Shown here: piece by piece, positions 1 through 8,402 of the stretch
Layout: every line of letters starts with the position of its first letter
Numbering within the stretch: position 1 is the stretch's first letter
Source of the DNA: Emticicia soli
GTDB lineage: Bacteria; Bacteroidota; Bacteroidia; Cytophagales; Spirosomataceae
Length of the DNA: 64,000 nt
Direction: 5' to 3'
Assembly: GCF_037860775.1 (NCBI RefSeq)
Contig: NZ_JBBEWC010000012.1
Coordinates: 155,732 to 219,731 of the forward strand
Made by a program: the position numbers and the translations under genes
Notes under the pieces: generated by a model
What the model was told of the DNA's origin: nothing
The model's database searches: none
Seen by the model: the letters and a program-made list of their open reading frames with translations, nothing else

Positions 1-2
1 TA

Positions 3-239
3 GGTGAAGAAACAGGCGGAGGCTATTACGGCAACACATCGGGCGGAAGAATGGACGTTACCTTGCCCAACAGCCAGATTGTGGCCTTTGTGCCGCTTTT
101 CAAATACCTGAATGCTGTAAAGAAAGCTAAATATGCTAATAGAGGTATAATTCCCGATTATACCATCATACCGAGCATTGACGATTTGCTTCAACACAAA
201 GACGCCGAGCTTGCTTTTGCTTTGGGTTTGATTAAATAA
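3..239 (+). CDS. C-terminal end of an S41-family (tail-specific) peptidase, 5' partial
   Basis: The frame is open from base 3 and ends at a TAA at 237-239. The first visible residues, GEETGGGYYGNTSG, are followed by a segment with PLFKYLNAV and then a GIIPDYTI motif. This is how the catalytic-domain end of Bacteroidota S41 (C-terminal processing) peptidases reads. The catalytic Ser/Lys lie upstream, outside the window, so activity cannot be judged. The first in-frame ATG (51) falls inside the conserved domain and is not a plausible start. Family assignment is inferred from this tail only. Confidence 0.6.
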   Translation, partial: GEETGGGYYGNTSGGRMDVTLPNSQIVAFVPLFKYLNAVKKAKYANRGIIPDYTIIPSIDDLLQHKDAELAFALGLIK

Positions 240-356
240 GAGGGAGATTATTTGTCTGATTTTACCCTTAAATTGTCGTTTTTGCACCGTTTATAATTAC
301 AGAATGATGCTGATATTTGTATTATCACTAAGAATCAAACTAAACCGGGCAATTTT

Positions 357-1169
357 ATGAATGCAGCATCTAAAGCCGACACGCAAGCAATGAAACCTAG
401 CAATAGTGGCTACGCACCAGCTAATGGTATTGAAGTGTATTACGAAGTATATGGCAGCGGTGAGCCTATTGTTTTACTACATGGTGCTTATTATACTATC
501 GAAATGAATTGGGGGCAGTTAATACCTGAATTGGCAAAAACAAGAAAAGTAATTGCTTTAGAATTGCAGGGGCACGGGCATACGCCTTTTTCGGAAAGAA
601 AACTATCACGGGCAACTTTAGCCAGCGATGTAGAGAAAGTGATGGATTACCTGAAAATTGAGAGCGCAGATATAGTTGGTTATAGTTTTGGCGGGCAGGT
701 AGCCTATCAGTTTGCGATACAGAGCCCTTCACGATTGAAAAAATTGGTTATTATTTCCTCTGTTCATAAAACCGAGGGTTGGGTGCCCGAAGTAAGCAGT
801 GTTTTTAAAATAATGAAACCTGAGTTTTTTGCAAATTCGCCTTTGCAAACTGCCTACGATGCCGTAGCACCGGATAAAACAAAGTGGACAAAGTTTCTGG
901 AGCAAATGATTGCCTCGGCCGGAGAACCATTTGATTTGGGCGACGACAACATAGCAAAATTAACGGCGCCTGTGCTAATCATATCGGGCGATAACGATGG
1001 GATGGACAAAGTCGAATTGGCAAAAACATATAAGTTGTTGGGAGGGGGTATTTCGGCTGATATGGCCGCAATGCCCAAATCACAACTGGCTATTATGCCT
1101 AATCAAAGCCATGTGAGCCTGATGAAGCAAACAAAAGAAATATTGATGTATTTGGATAAGTTTTTATAA
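357..1169 (+). CDS. Alpha/beta hydrolase
   Basis: A 270-residue alpha/beta-hydrolase-fold protein of the usual length for the family. Visible motifs are the oxyanion-hole LLHG (residues 40-43), the nucleophile elbow GYSFGG with Ser110, an acidic residue in ISGDND (Asp212 or Asp214) and His252 in PNQSHVS, giving a complete catalytic triad. There is no clear signal peptide; the N-terminal ~20 residues are a polar extension before the first beta strand. Substrate cannot be read from sequence (esterase, lactonase and dehalogenase relatives share this core). It is a single gene, following the S41 peptidase end by 117 bp. Confidence 0.85.
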   Translation: MNAASKADTQAMKPSNSGYAPANGIEVYYEVYGSGEPIVLLHGAYYTIEMNWGQLIPELAKTRKVIALELQGHGHTPFSERKLSRATLASDVEKVMDYLKIESADIVGYSFGGQVAYQFAIQSPSRLKKLVIISSVHKTEGWVPEVSSVFKIMKPEFFANSPLQTAYDAVAPDKTKWTKFLEQMIASAGEPFDLGDDNIAKLTAPVLIISGDNDGMDKVELAKTYKLLGGGISADMAAMPKSQLAIMPNQSHVSLMKQTKEILMYLDKFL

Positions 1170-1239
1170 TAACACCATTGGAGAATATAAGTAATGCATT
1201 TGGTGTGCCCACTAAACAAGGTAGTTTTCAGGCACATCA

Positions 1240-1400
1240 AATGCATTTGCACCCTCTGCCCCAAGCTCTTCGCCCCAAGCCTTTCACCCCAAGCTCTTCA
1301 CCCCAAACTCTTCGCCTTATGCCCTTCACCCTCTGCCCTTCACCCTCTGCCCTTCACCCTCTGCCCTTCACCCTCTGCCCTTCGCCCCATGCCCTCTGCT
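1240..1400. repeat. GC-rich minisatellite, unit CCCTTCACCCTCTG
   Basis: Four perfect 14-bp units (1322-1377) are preceded by degenerate CCCCAAGCTCTTCG-like units (1255-1320) and followed by one variant unit. Reading frames across it are low complexity and are not treated as genes. The rest of 1170-1705 holds nothing else I can identify. Confidence 0.85.
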
Positions 1401-1705
1401 ATATTATCTTTCTGTGAAATGTAAATTTTTTGCGTGCTTTTAGAAACAATTACGGATTTTTTTTGTTTAATTTTGTAATAAGTGAGAAAATCCATACAAT
1501 ATTTTCTCAAAATCAGGTATTGGCATGGTTTTTTATGCTTATTTACTAAGGTTTCCTCTTTTTATACCATAAAGTGCTTCCCCCTTAAAAACACCATTTA
1601 CATCTCGTGCTTTTTCGTGTTATACGTTTGTGCTTTCTATCTTATAACATCAGTGCTTAAACTATACTGGTAGCTATATTGTCAGAACTAAATACACTTG
1701 GTATT

Positions 1706-2116
1706 ATGTATAATATTGTATTAGCCGAAAAAGATGCCGAATATCAGGAGATATTCCAGGAGGCACTTGAAGAAATGAGTTTGCCGACTACGCTTACAAT
1801 CGTGAACGATGGTAAAGAGTTGATGGATAAACTTAAAGCCGCACAATCATCGACTTATAATGTAGTGGTTTTGGATGTGAACATCCCCAAAAAAAGTGGG
1901 ATTCAATGCCTGAAAGAAATCAGAAAAAACAACAGGTGGAATAATACATTTTCGGTTGTGCTCACGAGCGATAAAAACCGCAATCAGGTTGAAAAGGCTT
2001 ATGGCGCAGGTGCAAACCTGTTTCTGACCAAACCCGATTCTTATAACGCTTACCTTGAAACTATCAGAAGAATACTAACTTCGGAATGGGAAATGAGTTT
2101 ACCGATTTTTAGGTAA
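1706..2116 (+). CDS. Single-domain response regulator (CheY-like)
   Basis: A stand-alone receiver domain of 136 residues. Phospho-acceptor Asp57 sits in VVVLDVN; the switch Thr/Ser is in VVLTSD and the conserved Lys in LFLTKP. The protein ends W-x-M-x-LPIF, as does the paralogue encoded at 16839-17258, and the two align along their full length. I chose ATG 1706 because the paralogue begins at the equivalent place; a TTG at 1679 would add nine residues. With no output domain it probably acts by protein contact, in a phosphorelay or with a kinase such as the multi-PAS kinase 2 kb downstream (inference). Confidence 0.85.
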   Translation: MYNIVLAEKDAEYQEIFQEALEEMSLPTTLTIVNDGKELMDKLKAAQSSTYNVVVLDVNIPKKSGIQCLKEIRKNNRWNNTFSVVLTSDKNRNQVEKAYGAGANLFLTKPDSYNAYLETIRRILTSEWEMSLPIFR

Positions 2117-2244
2117 TGGCATAGAATAGTTATGCAAATATGTTTTTTGAGTATGAAGTTAATCATGCTTTGAATCTTCTTTTTGACATTAAATTACTAG
2201 GTTTTTAATGATAAATACCGAAAGATAAATATGCCTACTTTTTC

Positions 2245-2275
2245 TTGATGCAGGCTTGTTTAGTTCTTATATTTG
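2245..2275 (+). promoter_or_regulatory. Bacteroidota-type promoter for the beta-propeller gene
   Basis: TTG at 2245-2247, a 20-bp spacer and TATATTTG at 2268-2275 match the Bacteroidota -33/-7 pattern. It lies 35 bp before the ATG at 2310. Confidence 0.5.
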
Positions 2276-2309
2276 GTTTTAACCATTTCTGAAACTAAAC
2301 AATTTTGCT

Positions 2310-3851
2310 ATGAAATCTTTACTCGCTGTTTCTCTTCTTTTTGTTTTCTCTCTATCAATTTCATTCAGTTTTGCACAAAATGTAACAATCACCCCCGATG
2401 GTATTACTCCGGCTACCCCGAATTTGTATCCCCGTTTAAGCCATGACGCCCTTATGGCCTTACCTAACCCACAAAGCGGCGATATTGCCTACGATGTAAC
2501 CTTTAGATGTTTGCGCCTCTATAATGGTACCAAGTGGGCAAGGTTGATGACTGATGTTGAACTAAACACACCATCGATGACGGCTTGGTCGGTAGGAGGA
2601 GTAGGAAGTGAATCTTCCAGAAGCATTGCCGTTGATACGCTAGGGAATGTATATATTGCCGGATACATTTCTGGCACTACAGTATTTGGAAATGATACGA
2701 TTGTAAGTGCCGGACTAGCTGATGTTTTTGTTGCCAAATATACTAAAGAAGGAGTTTTGCAATGGGTGAAGCATGGAGGCGGATCAGCCTACGATTATGC
2801 GAATAATGTAAAAGTTGATAAAAGTGGGAATGTTTACATAACAGGGGTATTTGAAGGAACTGCCAGTTTTGATAGTTTATCTATAACAGCAGTTGGAGTT
2901 ATGGATATTTTTATAATTAAGTATAATAGTGAAGGACAACTTCAATGGCTAAAACAAGGAAATGCAGCAAATTATGGCTATGGTTTTGCTTTGGCTATTG
3001 ATATAAATGATGATTTATATGTTACAGGAAGCTTTGGACTTTCGGCTGATTTTGGCAAAGGAACTATTACTAGTGTTAGTTCACATGATGTTTTTATTGC
3101 TAAATATGATGGCACTGGAGATTTAAAATGGGTGCAAAAAGCTGGAGGGGTTCTTAATGATATAGCCTATGGAATTGCTGTTGATTCAGCTGGGTTTGTG
3201 TTTATAACAGGCTATTTTCAAAGTTCAGCAAGCTTTGGAACTATTAATGTTACCAGTGCAGGTAACGGTGATATTTTCATTGCAAAATATGACCCTTTTC
3301 TTCTTAAATGGGATTGGGTAATAAACAATGGAAGTGCCGGAACTGAGATTGGAACAGATTTAGCCGTTGATAAAAATGGTAACATTTATGTAACAGGAAT
3401 ATTCGACGGAAGTATTAATTTTTCTGATACTATGCTAAGTGGTAAGGGAGGCAATGATATTTTTGTGGCAAAGTACAACTCGGCAGGTACATTAGCATGG
3501 GTAAGAAGTGCTGGTGGTACAGGTAATGATGAGAGTTTGGGTTTGGCACTCGATGCCAGCGGCAATGCATATGTAACCGGGTCATTTAATTCAGTTGCCA
3601 GTTTTGATCAACTTTCGCTTATAAGTGTTGGAATGAGAGATACATTTATTGCCAAGTATGCAACTAATGGCACTCCACAATGGGTACAGAGGGCTGGTAG
3701 TATTGATAATGATGAAGGAAAAGATATAGCAATAGATGCAGGTAACAATATCTATATAACTGGCTATTTTACAGGTATTAATTTATTTGGCAGTACTCCG
3801 GTTACAAGTGCTGGCAGCGGAGATATTTATATTGCCAGAATAAAAGAGTAA
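2310..3851 (+). CDS. Secreted SBBP-type beta-propeller repeat protein
   Basis: A 513-residue exported protein with a typical signal peptide (residues 1-22, ending SFAQ). A short region like the collar of Bacteroidota cell-surface proteins follows (GDIAYDVTFRCLRLYNGTKW). From about residue 95 there are seven ~55-60-residue repeats, each with a GNVYITG-type strand, a D-x-F-x-AKY strand and a G-x-L-QW strand. This is the SBBP (beta-propeller) repeat pattern, and seven copies would make one closed propeller. No C-terminal sorting domain is visible. Likely role is surface or extracellular binding (inference). A terminator follows directly. Confidence 0.8.
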   Translation: MKSLLAVSLLFVFSLSISFSFAQNVTITPDGITPATPNLYPRLSHDALMALPNPQSGDIAYDVTFRCLRLYNGTKWARLMTDVELNTPSMTAWSVGGVGSESSRSIAVDTLGNVYIAGYISGTTVFGNDTIVSAGLADVFVAKYTKEGVLQWVKHGGGSAYDYANNVKVDKSGNVYITGVFEGTASFDSLSITAVGVMDIFIIKYNSEGQLQWLKQGNAANYGYGFALAIDINDDLYVTGSFGLSADFGKGTITSVSSHDVFIAKYDGTGDLKWVQKAGGVLNDIAYGIAVDSAGFVFITGYFQSSASFGTINVTSAGNGDIFIAKYDPFLLKWDWVINNGSAGTEIGTDLAVDKNGNIYVTGIFDGSINFSDTMLSGKGGNDIFVAKYNSAGTLAWVRSAGGTGNDESLGLALDASGNAYVTGSFNSVASFDQLSLISVGMRDTFIAKYATNGTPQWVQRAGSIDNDEGKDIAIDAGNNIYITGYFTGINLFGSTPVTSAGSGDIYIARIKE

Positions 3852-3869
3852 AATAGTATCCTATTTTAC

Positions 3870-3908
3870 CAAGAGCAGAGGTGTTAAACTTCTGCTCTTG
3901 TTTTTTTG
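3870..3908 (+). terminator. Rho-independent terminator
   Basis: An AAGAGCAG...CTGCTCTT stem with a ~13-nt loop is followed by a run of seven T, 19 bp after the beta-propeller stop codon. Confidence 0.85.
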
Positions 3909-4044
3909 TAGAGAGCCAGTACTAAATATTATGTATTTTTCCTCTTCAATCATATGGTTTTGCCAACAAAAAATCCAATCATTTGTTTATATTTGTAACA
4001 GTTACTAATAACACCTTAGCTTTTCTTGGGTTTTAACCAGTTTC

Positions 4045-6780
4045 ATGATTATGAGTATACAATCATCATTAATAATCCCTGATGATTCGAATTTAGATAT
4101 ACAGTTAGATTTTCAGCAGGCTATTTTTAACTTTTTCAGGCAGGCTTCAGGTATTTTCTGCGTATTAAAAGGCCCTGATTACGTCTTCGAACTGGCTAAT
4201 CCTTCTTTCCTACATTTTGTGGGGCAGCGTGAGCTAATCGGAAAAACCATGCATGAGGTTTTGCCCGAATTGCAAGAACAAGGCTTTTTTGAGATTCTTG
4301 ATAGAGTTTATACGTCAAAAATAAGCTATTCAAATGCCGAAATGCCGCTCTTGTTTTCGCAAGCCGATGGCACAAAAAAAGAAACTTACGGCAATTTTAC
4401 ATTTCAGCCTGTGCTCAATCAGGGTGGCAATGTAGTTGGCATTATACTATCAGGCTATGATATTACTGAGCAGGTAAACGCCCATAAAAAGGTAGAGGAG
4501 CTTGAGGCACGTATGAGGTTGGCGGTTGCGGCCAGTAATCTGGGCATTTATGATTATAATATGCTAACTGGCGAGGTATTAGCCTCTGAGGCCATGAATG
4601 AGATTTTTGGTGTAAGCGGGCAACAGCATATTGAGGCGTATCTGAAAACGATGCAGCTTGGCGAAAACCAAGCAGACCGTGAGCTGATTTATGAAGAAGC
4701 TTTAAAGACCGGAAATTTGAATTATCAGTTTAGTATTACGCTGCCTGATGGTGAAAAAAAATGGGTAGAAACCCATGCCAATGTTTATTATGACAAAGAG
4801 GGCAAACCTGTGAGGCTGCTAGGTACAGTAAAAGATATTACGAATACTAAAAATGCAGAAGAGAAAATGGCAATGCTGGCGGCCATTGTGGAGTCGTCAG
4901 ACGATTTGATTCTGAGCAAGGGCCTTGATGGCGTGATAAAAAGCTGGAACGATGCAGGCGAGCGGATTATGGGCTACAAAGCCCATGAAATGATAGGCCA
5001 GCATATATCAAAACTAATGCCGCCAGACCGCCTGCAGGAAGAAGATGAGATTGTAGGCCGTTTGAAAAAAGGCGAGCGGATTGAGCATTTTGAGACCCGA
5101 AGGGTGCGCAAAGATGGCACAACGATAGATATTTCGCTTACGATTTCGCCTGTGAAAAACACTAAGGGCGAAACGATAGGTGCTTCTAAAATTGCCAGAG
5201 ATGTAACCGCCCAAAAATTAAATGAGCGGCTGATTTCAGAAAATGAAGAGCGCCTGAAAGTATTGCTGGATGCCAGCGACCTGGGAACATGGGAGCTGAA
5301 TCCGGTAACAAGTGAGGTGAGTTACTCGCCAAGGTATCTTGAAATTTTTGGGTATGGCAGAGATGCCAGCCTTTCGCACCCCGACCTTTTGAATCATTTG
5401 CACCCTGAAGATAGGCTAGTCAGAGATGAGGCATTTAAAGAGGCCTACAAAAGCGGTGTGCTTGCGTATGTGTCGAGAATTGTCTGGAATGATAAAAGTG
5501 TGCATTGGATTGAGGCTAAAGGCAAGGTGTTTTATGATGAAAATAATAAGCCTTACAGGCTTTTAGGAACGGTGCGTGATGTAAGCAATGAAATGAATTA
5601 CCAGAAAGAACTGGAGACAAGAGAACAAAAATTCAGGTTATTGGCTGATTCGATGCCACAGCATATCTGGACAAGTGATGCTGAGGGCAATATGAATTAT
5701 TTCAACCACTCGATAACCGATTATTCGGGAATGACCGCCGAAGAGCTGGGGCATGAGGGTTGGCTGAAACTGCTCCGTGCTGAGGAAAAAGAAGATGCTA
5801 CCGAAAATTGGCTTGATGCTGTTGCCGAAGGCGAATTGTTTAAGACCGAGCATCAGTTCAGGCGGCACGATGGGCAATATCGCTGGCAACTGACCCGTGC
5901 ACTGCCACAAAAAGACCATGACGGAAACGTGGTTATGTGGGTGGGTACAAGTACTGATGTGCACGACTGGAAATTATCTACCGATGCCCTTGAAGAACAG
6001 GTGAAACACCGCACACAGCAGTTGGAAGACTCGAACGAAGAACTCAGTAAACTGAATAACGAACTGGCTCAGTTTGCCTATGTGGCGAGCCACGATTTGC
6101 AAGAGCCTTTGCGGAAGATTCAGACCTTCTCGGCACGTATTCAGGAGATTGAAAAAAATAATTTGTCTGATAAAGGCAAAGATTATTTCAACCGATTGCA
6201 GAATGCCTCGAAGCGAATGCAACAATTAATACTCGATTTGTTGGCCTACTCAAGAGCTAATACTGCCGAGCGGCACTTTGAAAACGTAGACCTCAACTCG
6301 ATGATAGAGGGGATTCAGGAGCAGCTCAGGGAGGTTATATTACAAAAAAATGCAGTGATAGCTTCAGCCAAATTGCCTACATTGAGTTGTGTGCGGTATC
6401 AGTTTGAGCAATTGTTTACCAACCTGATGACAAATGCATTGAAATTTGCAAAGGCTGATGTAAACCCTCATATAAGTATCAGCTATGAAGTAGTGCCGGG
6501 TAGTACAATAGACGAAACAGACGTTGATAAAACCCTTGATTACCACCATATCAGTTTTAAAGACAATGGTATTGGCTTTGAGCCTGAGTATAACGAGGTG
6601 ATTTTTCAGGTATTTAAGCGACTGCACGGCAAAGACGAGTATCCGGGCACGGGTATTGGGCTGGCTATTGTAAAGAAAATTGTAGAAAACCATGAGGGTT
6701 TCATTAGTGCATCAGGAGAAATAGGCGTAGGAAGTGTTTTTGAGATGTATTTTCCGGTGGAGAATCGTCCTGAACTTTGA
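4045..6780 (+). CDS. Multi-PAS sensor histidine kinase
   Basis: A 911-residue soluble hybrid-free kinase. About five PAS/PAC units fill residues ~22-640, each closing with a GTVKDIT-like PAC strand. A short coiled coil (~645-675) leads to the HisKA domain with phospho-acceptor His683 in ASHDLQEPLRK. The HATPase domain has an N box (FTNLMTNALKFA), a G1 box (DNGIGF) and a G2 box (GTGIGLAIVKKI). No membrane segments are visible, so it is probably a cytoplasmic sensor. A -7-like TATATTTG lies at 3988-3995. ATG 4051 is an equally good start. The stop codon lies inside the inverted repeat that follows. No receiver domain is attached; stand-alone CheY proteins elsewhere in the window are possible partners. 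Confidence 0.9.
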   Translation: MIMSIQSSLIIPDDSNLDIQLDFQQAIFNFFRQASGIFCVLKGPDYVFELANPSFLHFVGQRELIGKTMHEVLPELQEQGFFEILDRVYTSKISYSNAEMPLLFSQADGTKKETYGNFTFQPVLNQGGNVVGIILSGYDITEQVNAHKKVEELEARMRLAVAASNLGIYDYNMLTGEVLASEAMNEIFGVSGQQHIEAYLKTMQLGENQADRELIYEEALKTGNLNYQFSITLPDGEKKWVETHANVYYDKEGKPVRLLGTVKDITNTKNAEEKMAMLAAIVESSDDLILSKGLDGVIKSWNDAGERIMGYKAHEMIGQHISKLMPPDRLQEEDEIVGRLKKGERIEHFETRRVRKDGTTIDISLTISPVKNTKGETIGASKIARDVTAQKLNERLISENEERLKVLLDASDLGTWELNPVTSEVSYSPRYLEIFGYGRDASLSHPDLLNHLHPEDRLVRDEAFKEAYKSGVLAYVSRIVWNDKSVHWIEAKGKVFYDENNKPYRLLGTVRDVSNEMNYQKELETREQKFRLLADSMPQHIWTSDAEGNMNYFNHSITDYSGMTAEELGHEGWLKLLRAEEKEDATENWLDAVAEGELFKTEHQFRRHDGQYRWQLTRALPQKDHDGNVVMWVGTSTDVHDWKLSTDALEEQVKHRTQQLEDSNEELSKLNNELAQFAYVASHDLQEPLRKIQTFSARIQEIEKNNLSDKGKDYFNRLQNASKRMQQLILDLLAYSRANTAERHFENVDLNSMIEGIQEQLREVILQKNAVIASAKLPTLSCVRYQFEQLFTNLMTNALKFAKADVNPHISISYEVVPGSTIDETDVDKTLDYHHISFKDNGIGFEPEYNEVIFQVFKRLHGKDEYPGTGIGLAIVKKIVENHEGFISASGEIGVGSVFEMYFPVENRPEL

Positions 6781-6907
6781 TTTACCTGATTAAACTGATT
6801 TTTATGATTTCAAATTCTGAATAAATGATTATTATTTGAAATCATAAAGATTATAATTACAAATTAATCAGGTAAATCACTAAAATCAGGTAAATCAAAG
6901 TTCAAGA
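6770..6907. repeat. Long inverted repeat, family R, copy 1
   Basis: The left arm starts CTGAACTTTGATTTACCTGA and the right arm ends AATCAGGTAAATCAAAGTTC. Internally it carries ATGATT/AATCAT arms, so the whole element can fold into one long hairpin. It lies between convergent genes and includes the kinase stop codon. It may also serve as a bidirectional terminator. Confidence 0.9.
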
Positions 6908-6909
6908 TA

Positions 6910-7398
6910 TTATCTACTCATTGCATAATTCGGGTGGTTTAGTTCGGTCAGGATTACGTCTTTGGTAAGGTAGCCGAACATAGCAAAGGTTGCTATAAAT
7001 GCAAAAATGCTGATAACTACCGACAAGGCGAAATAAGAGCCCGAAAACTGTTTTAATCGTTTTTTGAAAAAATGATTATAAACGATAAATGATTCGAGTA
7101 TCATCAGGCCAATAAATAAAGTGGCTACCAATGCTACCGTAAAATTGTTGGCTGCCAGTGCCGATGCTTTTGATACTACCCCAAAGATGGTTATCCAGAT
7201 TGGCAGGGCATAAAAGGCCAGCCATAGTACTATGGCAAAACCTACCCAACTGGCGATTTTACCGAGCGCACTAAAATGAGGGTAGCGTGGCTGAATTTGC
7301 CAGAACAGATAATGCACACCGCATAGATGCGCCAGTATTACATGGGGAATAACCAGATAAAACTCGGTAGGGAAGAGGCTTGCTTGTAAAAAAATCAT
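6910..7398 (-). CDS. Integral membrane protein, unknown function
   Basis: 162 residues with about four hydrophobic spans (around 10-30, 48-72, 85-110 and 125-150). Between the spans lie short charged stretches such as FFKKRLKQ. I recognise no catalytic motif or family. It is a single gene, convergent with the kinase upstream on the other strand and separated from it only by repeat R copy 1. Its stop overlaps the end of that repeat's neighbourhood. Confidence 0.65.
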   Translation of the reverse strand: MIFLQASLFPTEFYLVIPHVILAHLCGVHYLFWQIQPRYPHFSALGKIASWVGFAIVLWLAFYALPIWITIFGVVSKASALAANNFTVALVATLFIGLMILESFIVYNHFFKKRLKQFSGSYFALSVVISIFAFIATFAMFGYLTKDVILTELNHPNYAMSR

Positions 7399-7657
7399 AA
7401 TAAGTGGAGGAGTTTATTATAGTATCAATTATATAAAGCCAGCAGTTATATTAAATAGCTTTGTGGGACATCAGCCCTAAAATACAAGGCAAATGTAATA
7501 AGCTTTTTGAGAGGAATAAAATGTATGAGAATAAGGTATTAATAATAGGTTCATACGTATAATGATTTAATGCCAGCAAAATTCTTTGCTAAGATAATAA
7601 AAAAACAAATAAATGCTAATACAATACAGTATTTTTAGTGCCTGAAATTGGGGGCAT

Positions 7658-7698
7658 AAAAAAACACCTCTGAGCAAAGGCCACAGAGGTGTTTTTTA
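7658..7698 (-). terminator. Rho-independent terminator (AAAAAACACCTCTG stem)
   Basis: A perfect AAAAAACACCTCTG/CAGAGGTGTTTTTT stem with a 10-nt loop, 10 bp after the stop of the 7709-8080 gene. Otherwise 7399-7708 shows nothing. Confidence 0.9.
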
Positions 7699-7708
7699 TA
7701 AACTTCAA

Positions 7709-8080
7709 TTACTTGATTCTTGTACCTATTACTTCTAGCATATCCATCAGCTTGCCTGTAAATTGGTCGTTGTCTTTTTTGGCAATAAGCATTGTTAAAT
7801 CATAACCACCGGCCGAGAAAGTAGCAAATAGCTCTTCACCTTTCATTTCTACCGATGTCATGGCGCCTTCTTCTTTGGTTTCAGGGTTGATTACTTTTCC
7901 TGAAAGTTTGCCATCGGCAAAGCTGAAAATCATTGGTAGCTTCACATCACCTTGCGGTGTGTCTTTCACTAGTACTTCCCAGTTGCCTATGAAATAATCA
8001 TGCGTAACTGCTTGTGCTTTAGCCATAGAAACAGCGGCCATTAATAAAACAATTGTGAATACTGATTTCAGGGTTTTCAT
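7709..8080 (-). CDS. Small secreted protein, lipocalin-like size, unknown function
   Basis: 123 residues with a clear signal peptide (MKTLKSVFTIVLLMAAVSMAKAQ, cleaved about residue 22). The mature part opens with a YFIGNWEVLV strand and has alternating hydrophobic strands ending in MLEVIGTRIK. The G-x-W-x-V start and all-beta look resemble small lipocalin-like or DUF-type periplasmic proteins of Bacteroidota, but I cannot assign a family. It is probably monocistronic, with its own terminator. Confidence 0.75.
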   Translation of the reverse strand: MKTLKSVFTIVLLMAAVSMAKAQAVTHDYFIGNWEVLVKDTPQGDVKLPMIFSFADGKLSGKVINPETKEEGAMTSVEMKGEELFATFSAGGYDLTMLIAKKDNDQFTGKLMDMLEVIGTRIK

Positions 8081-8130
8081 TGATTTTGGTTTTTAAATAT
8101 AAACGTTGGTTATGTATTGAGTGATTGTTG

Positions 8131-8269
8131 TCTTGAACTTTGATTTACCTGATTTTATGATTAAAATGATTTGAATTAAAATTTATATAATAATCATTTT
8201 CAATAATGAAATCAGAGAAATCAGGTTAATCAGTTAAAGCGGTACGCCGCCCCCGGCAAAGTTCAAGAT
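8131..8269. repeat. Inverted repeat family R, copy 2 (interrupted)
   Basis: The left arm CTTGAACTTTGATTTACCTG and the right arm GGTTAATCAGTTAAA...CAAAGTTCAAG correspond, but the right arm carries an 18-bp GC-rich insert (GCGGTACGCCGCCCCCGG). It is the main content of the 8081-8402 gap. Confidence 0.85.
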
Positions 8270-8402
8270 TAAACTGTCTTACTGCTTCTTCCCCTCAAAA
8301 CCAGGGGCTTGGCGGGGTTTATTGCTGTACTGTGGTCGCCGAATTTAAGGTTAAGTTTACCAACTTTTTGCTATAAATCTGTTGGTAAACCTTCCGTTCT
8401 GC

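Noticed and set aside
1178..1424. Two overlapping reading frames rich in Pro/Ser/Leu
   Set aside because: They are translations of the minisatellite in two frames, with no conserved protein character.
1482..1673. 63-codon hydrophobic frame
   Set aside because: AT-rich spacer just upstream of the CheY-like gene; biased composition, no supporting start context.
5638..5964. Minus-strand frame opposite the PAS kinase
   Set aside because: Lies wholly within conserved PAS coding sequence; shadow.
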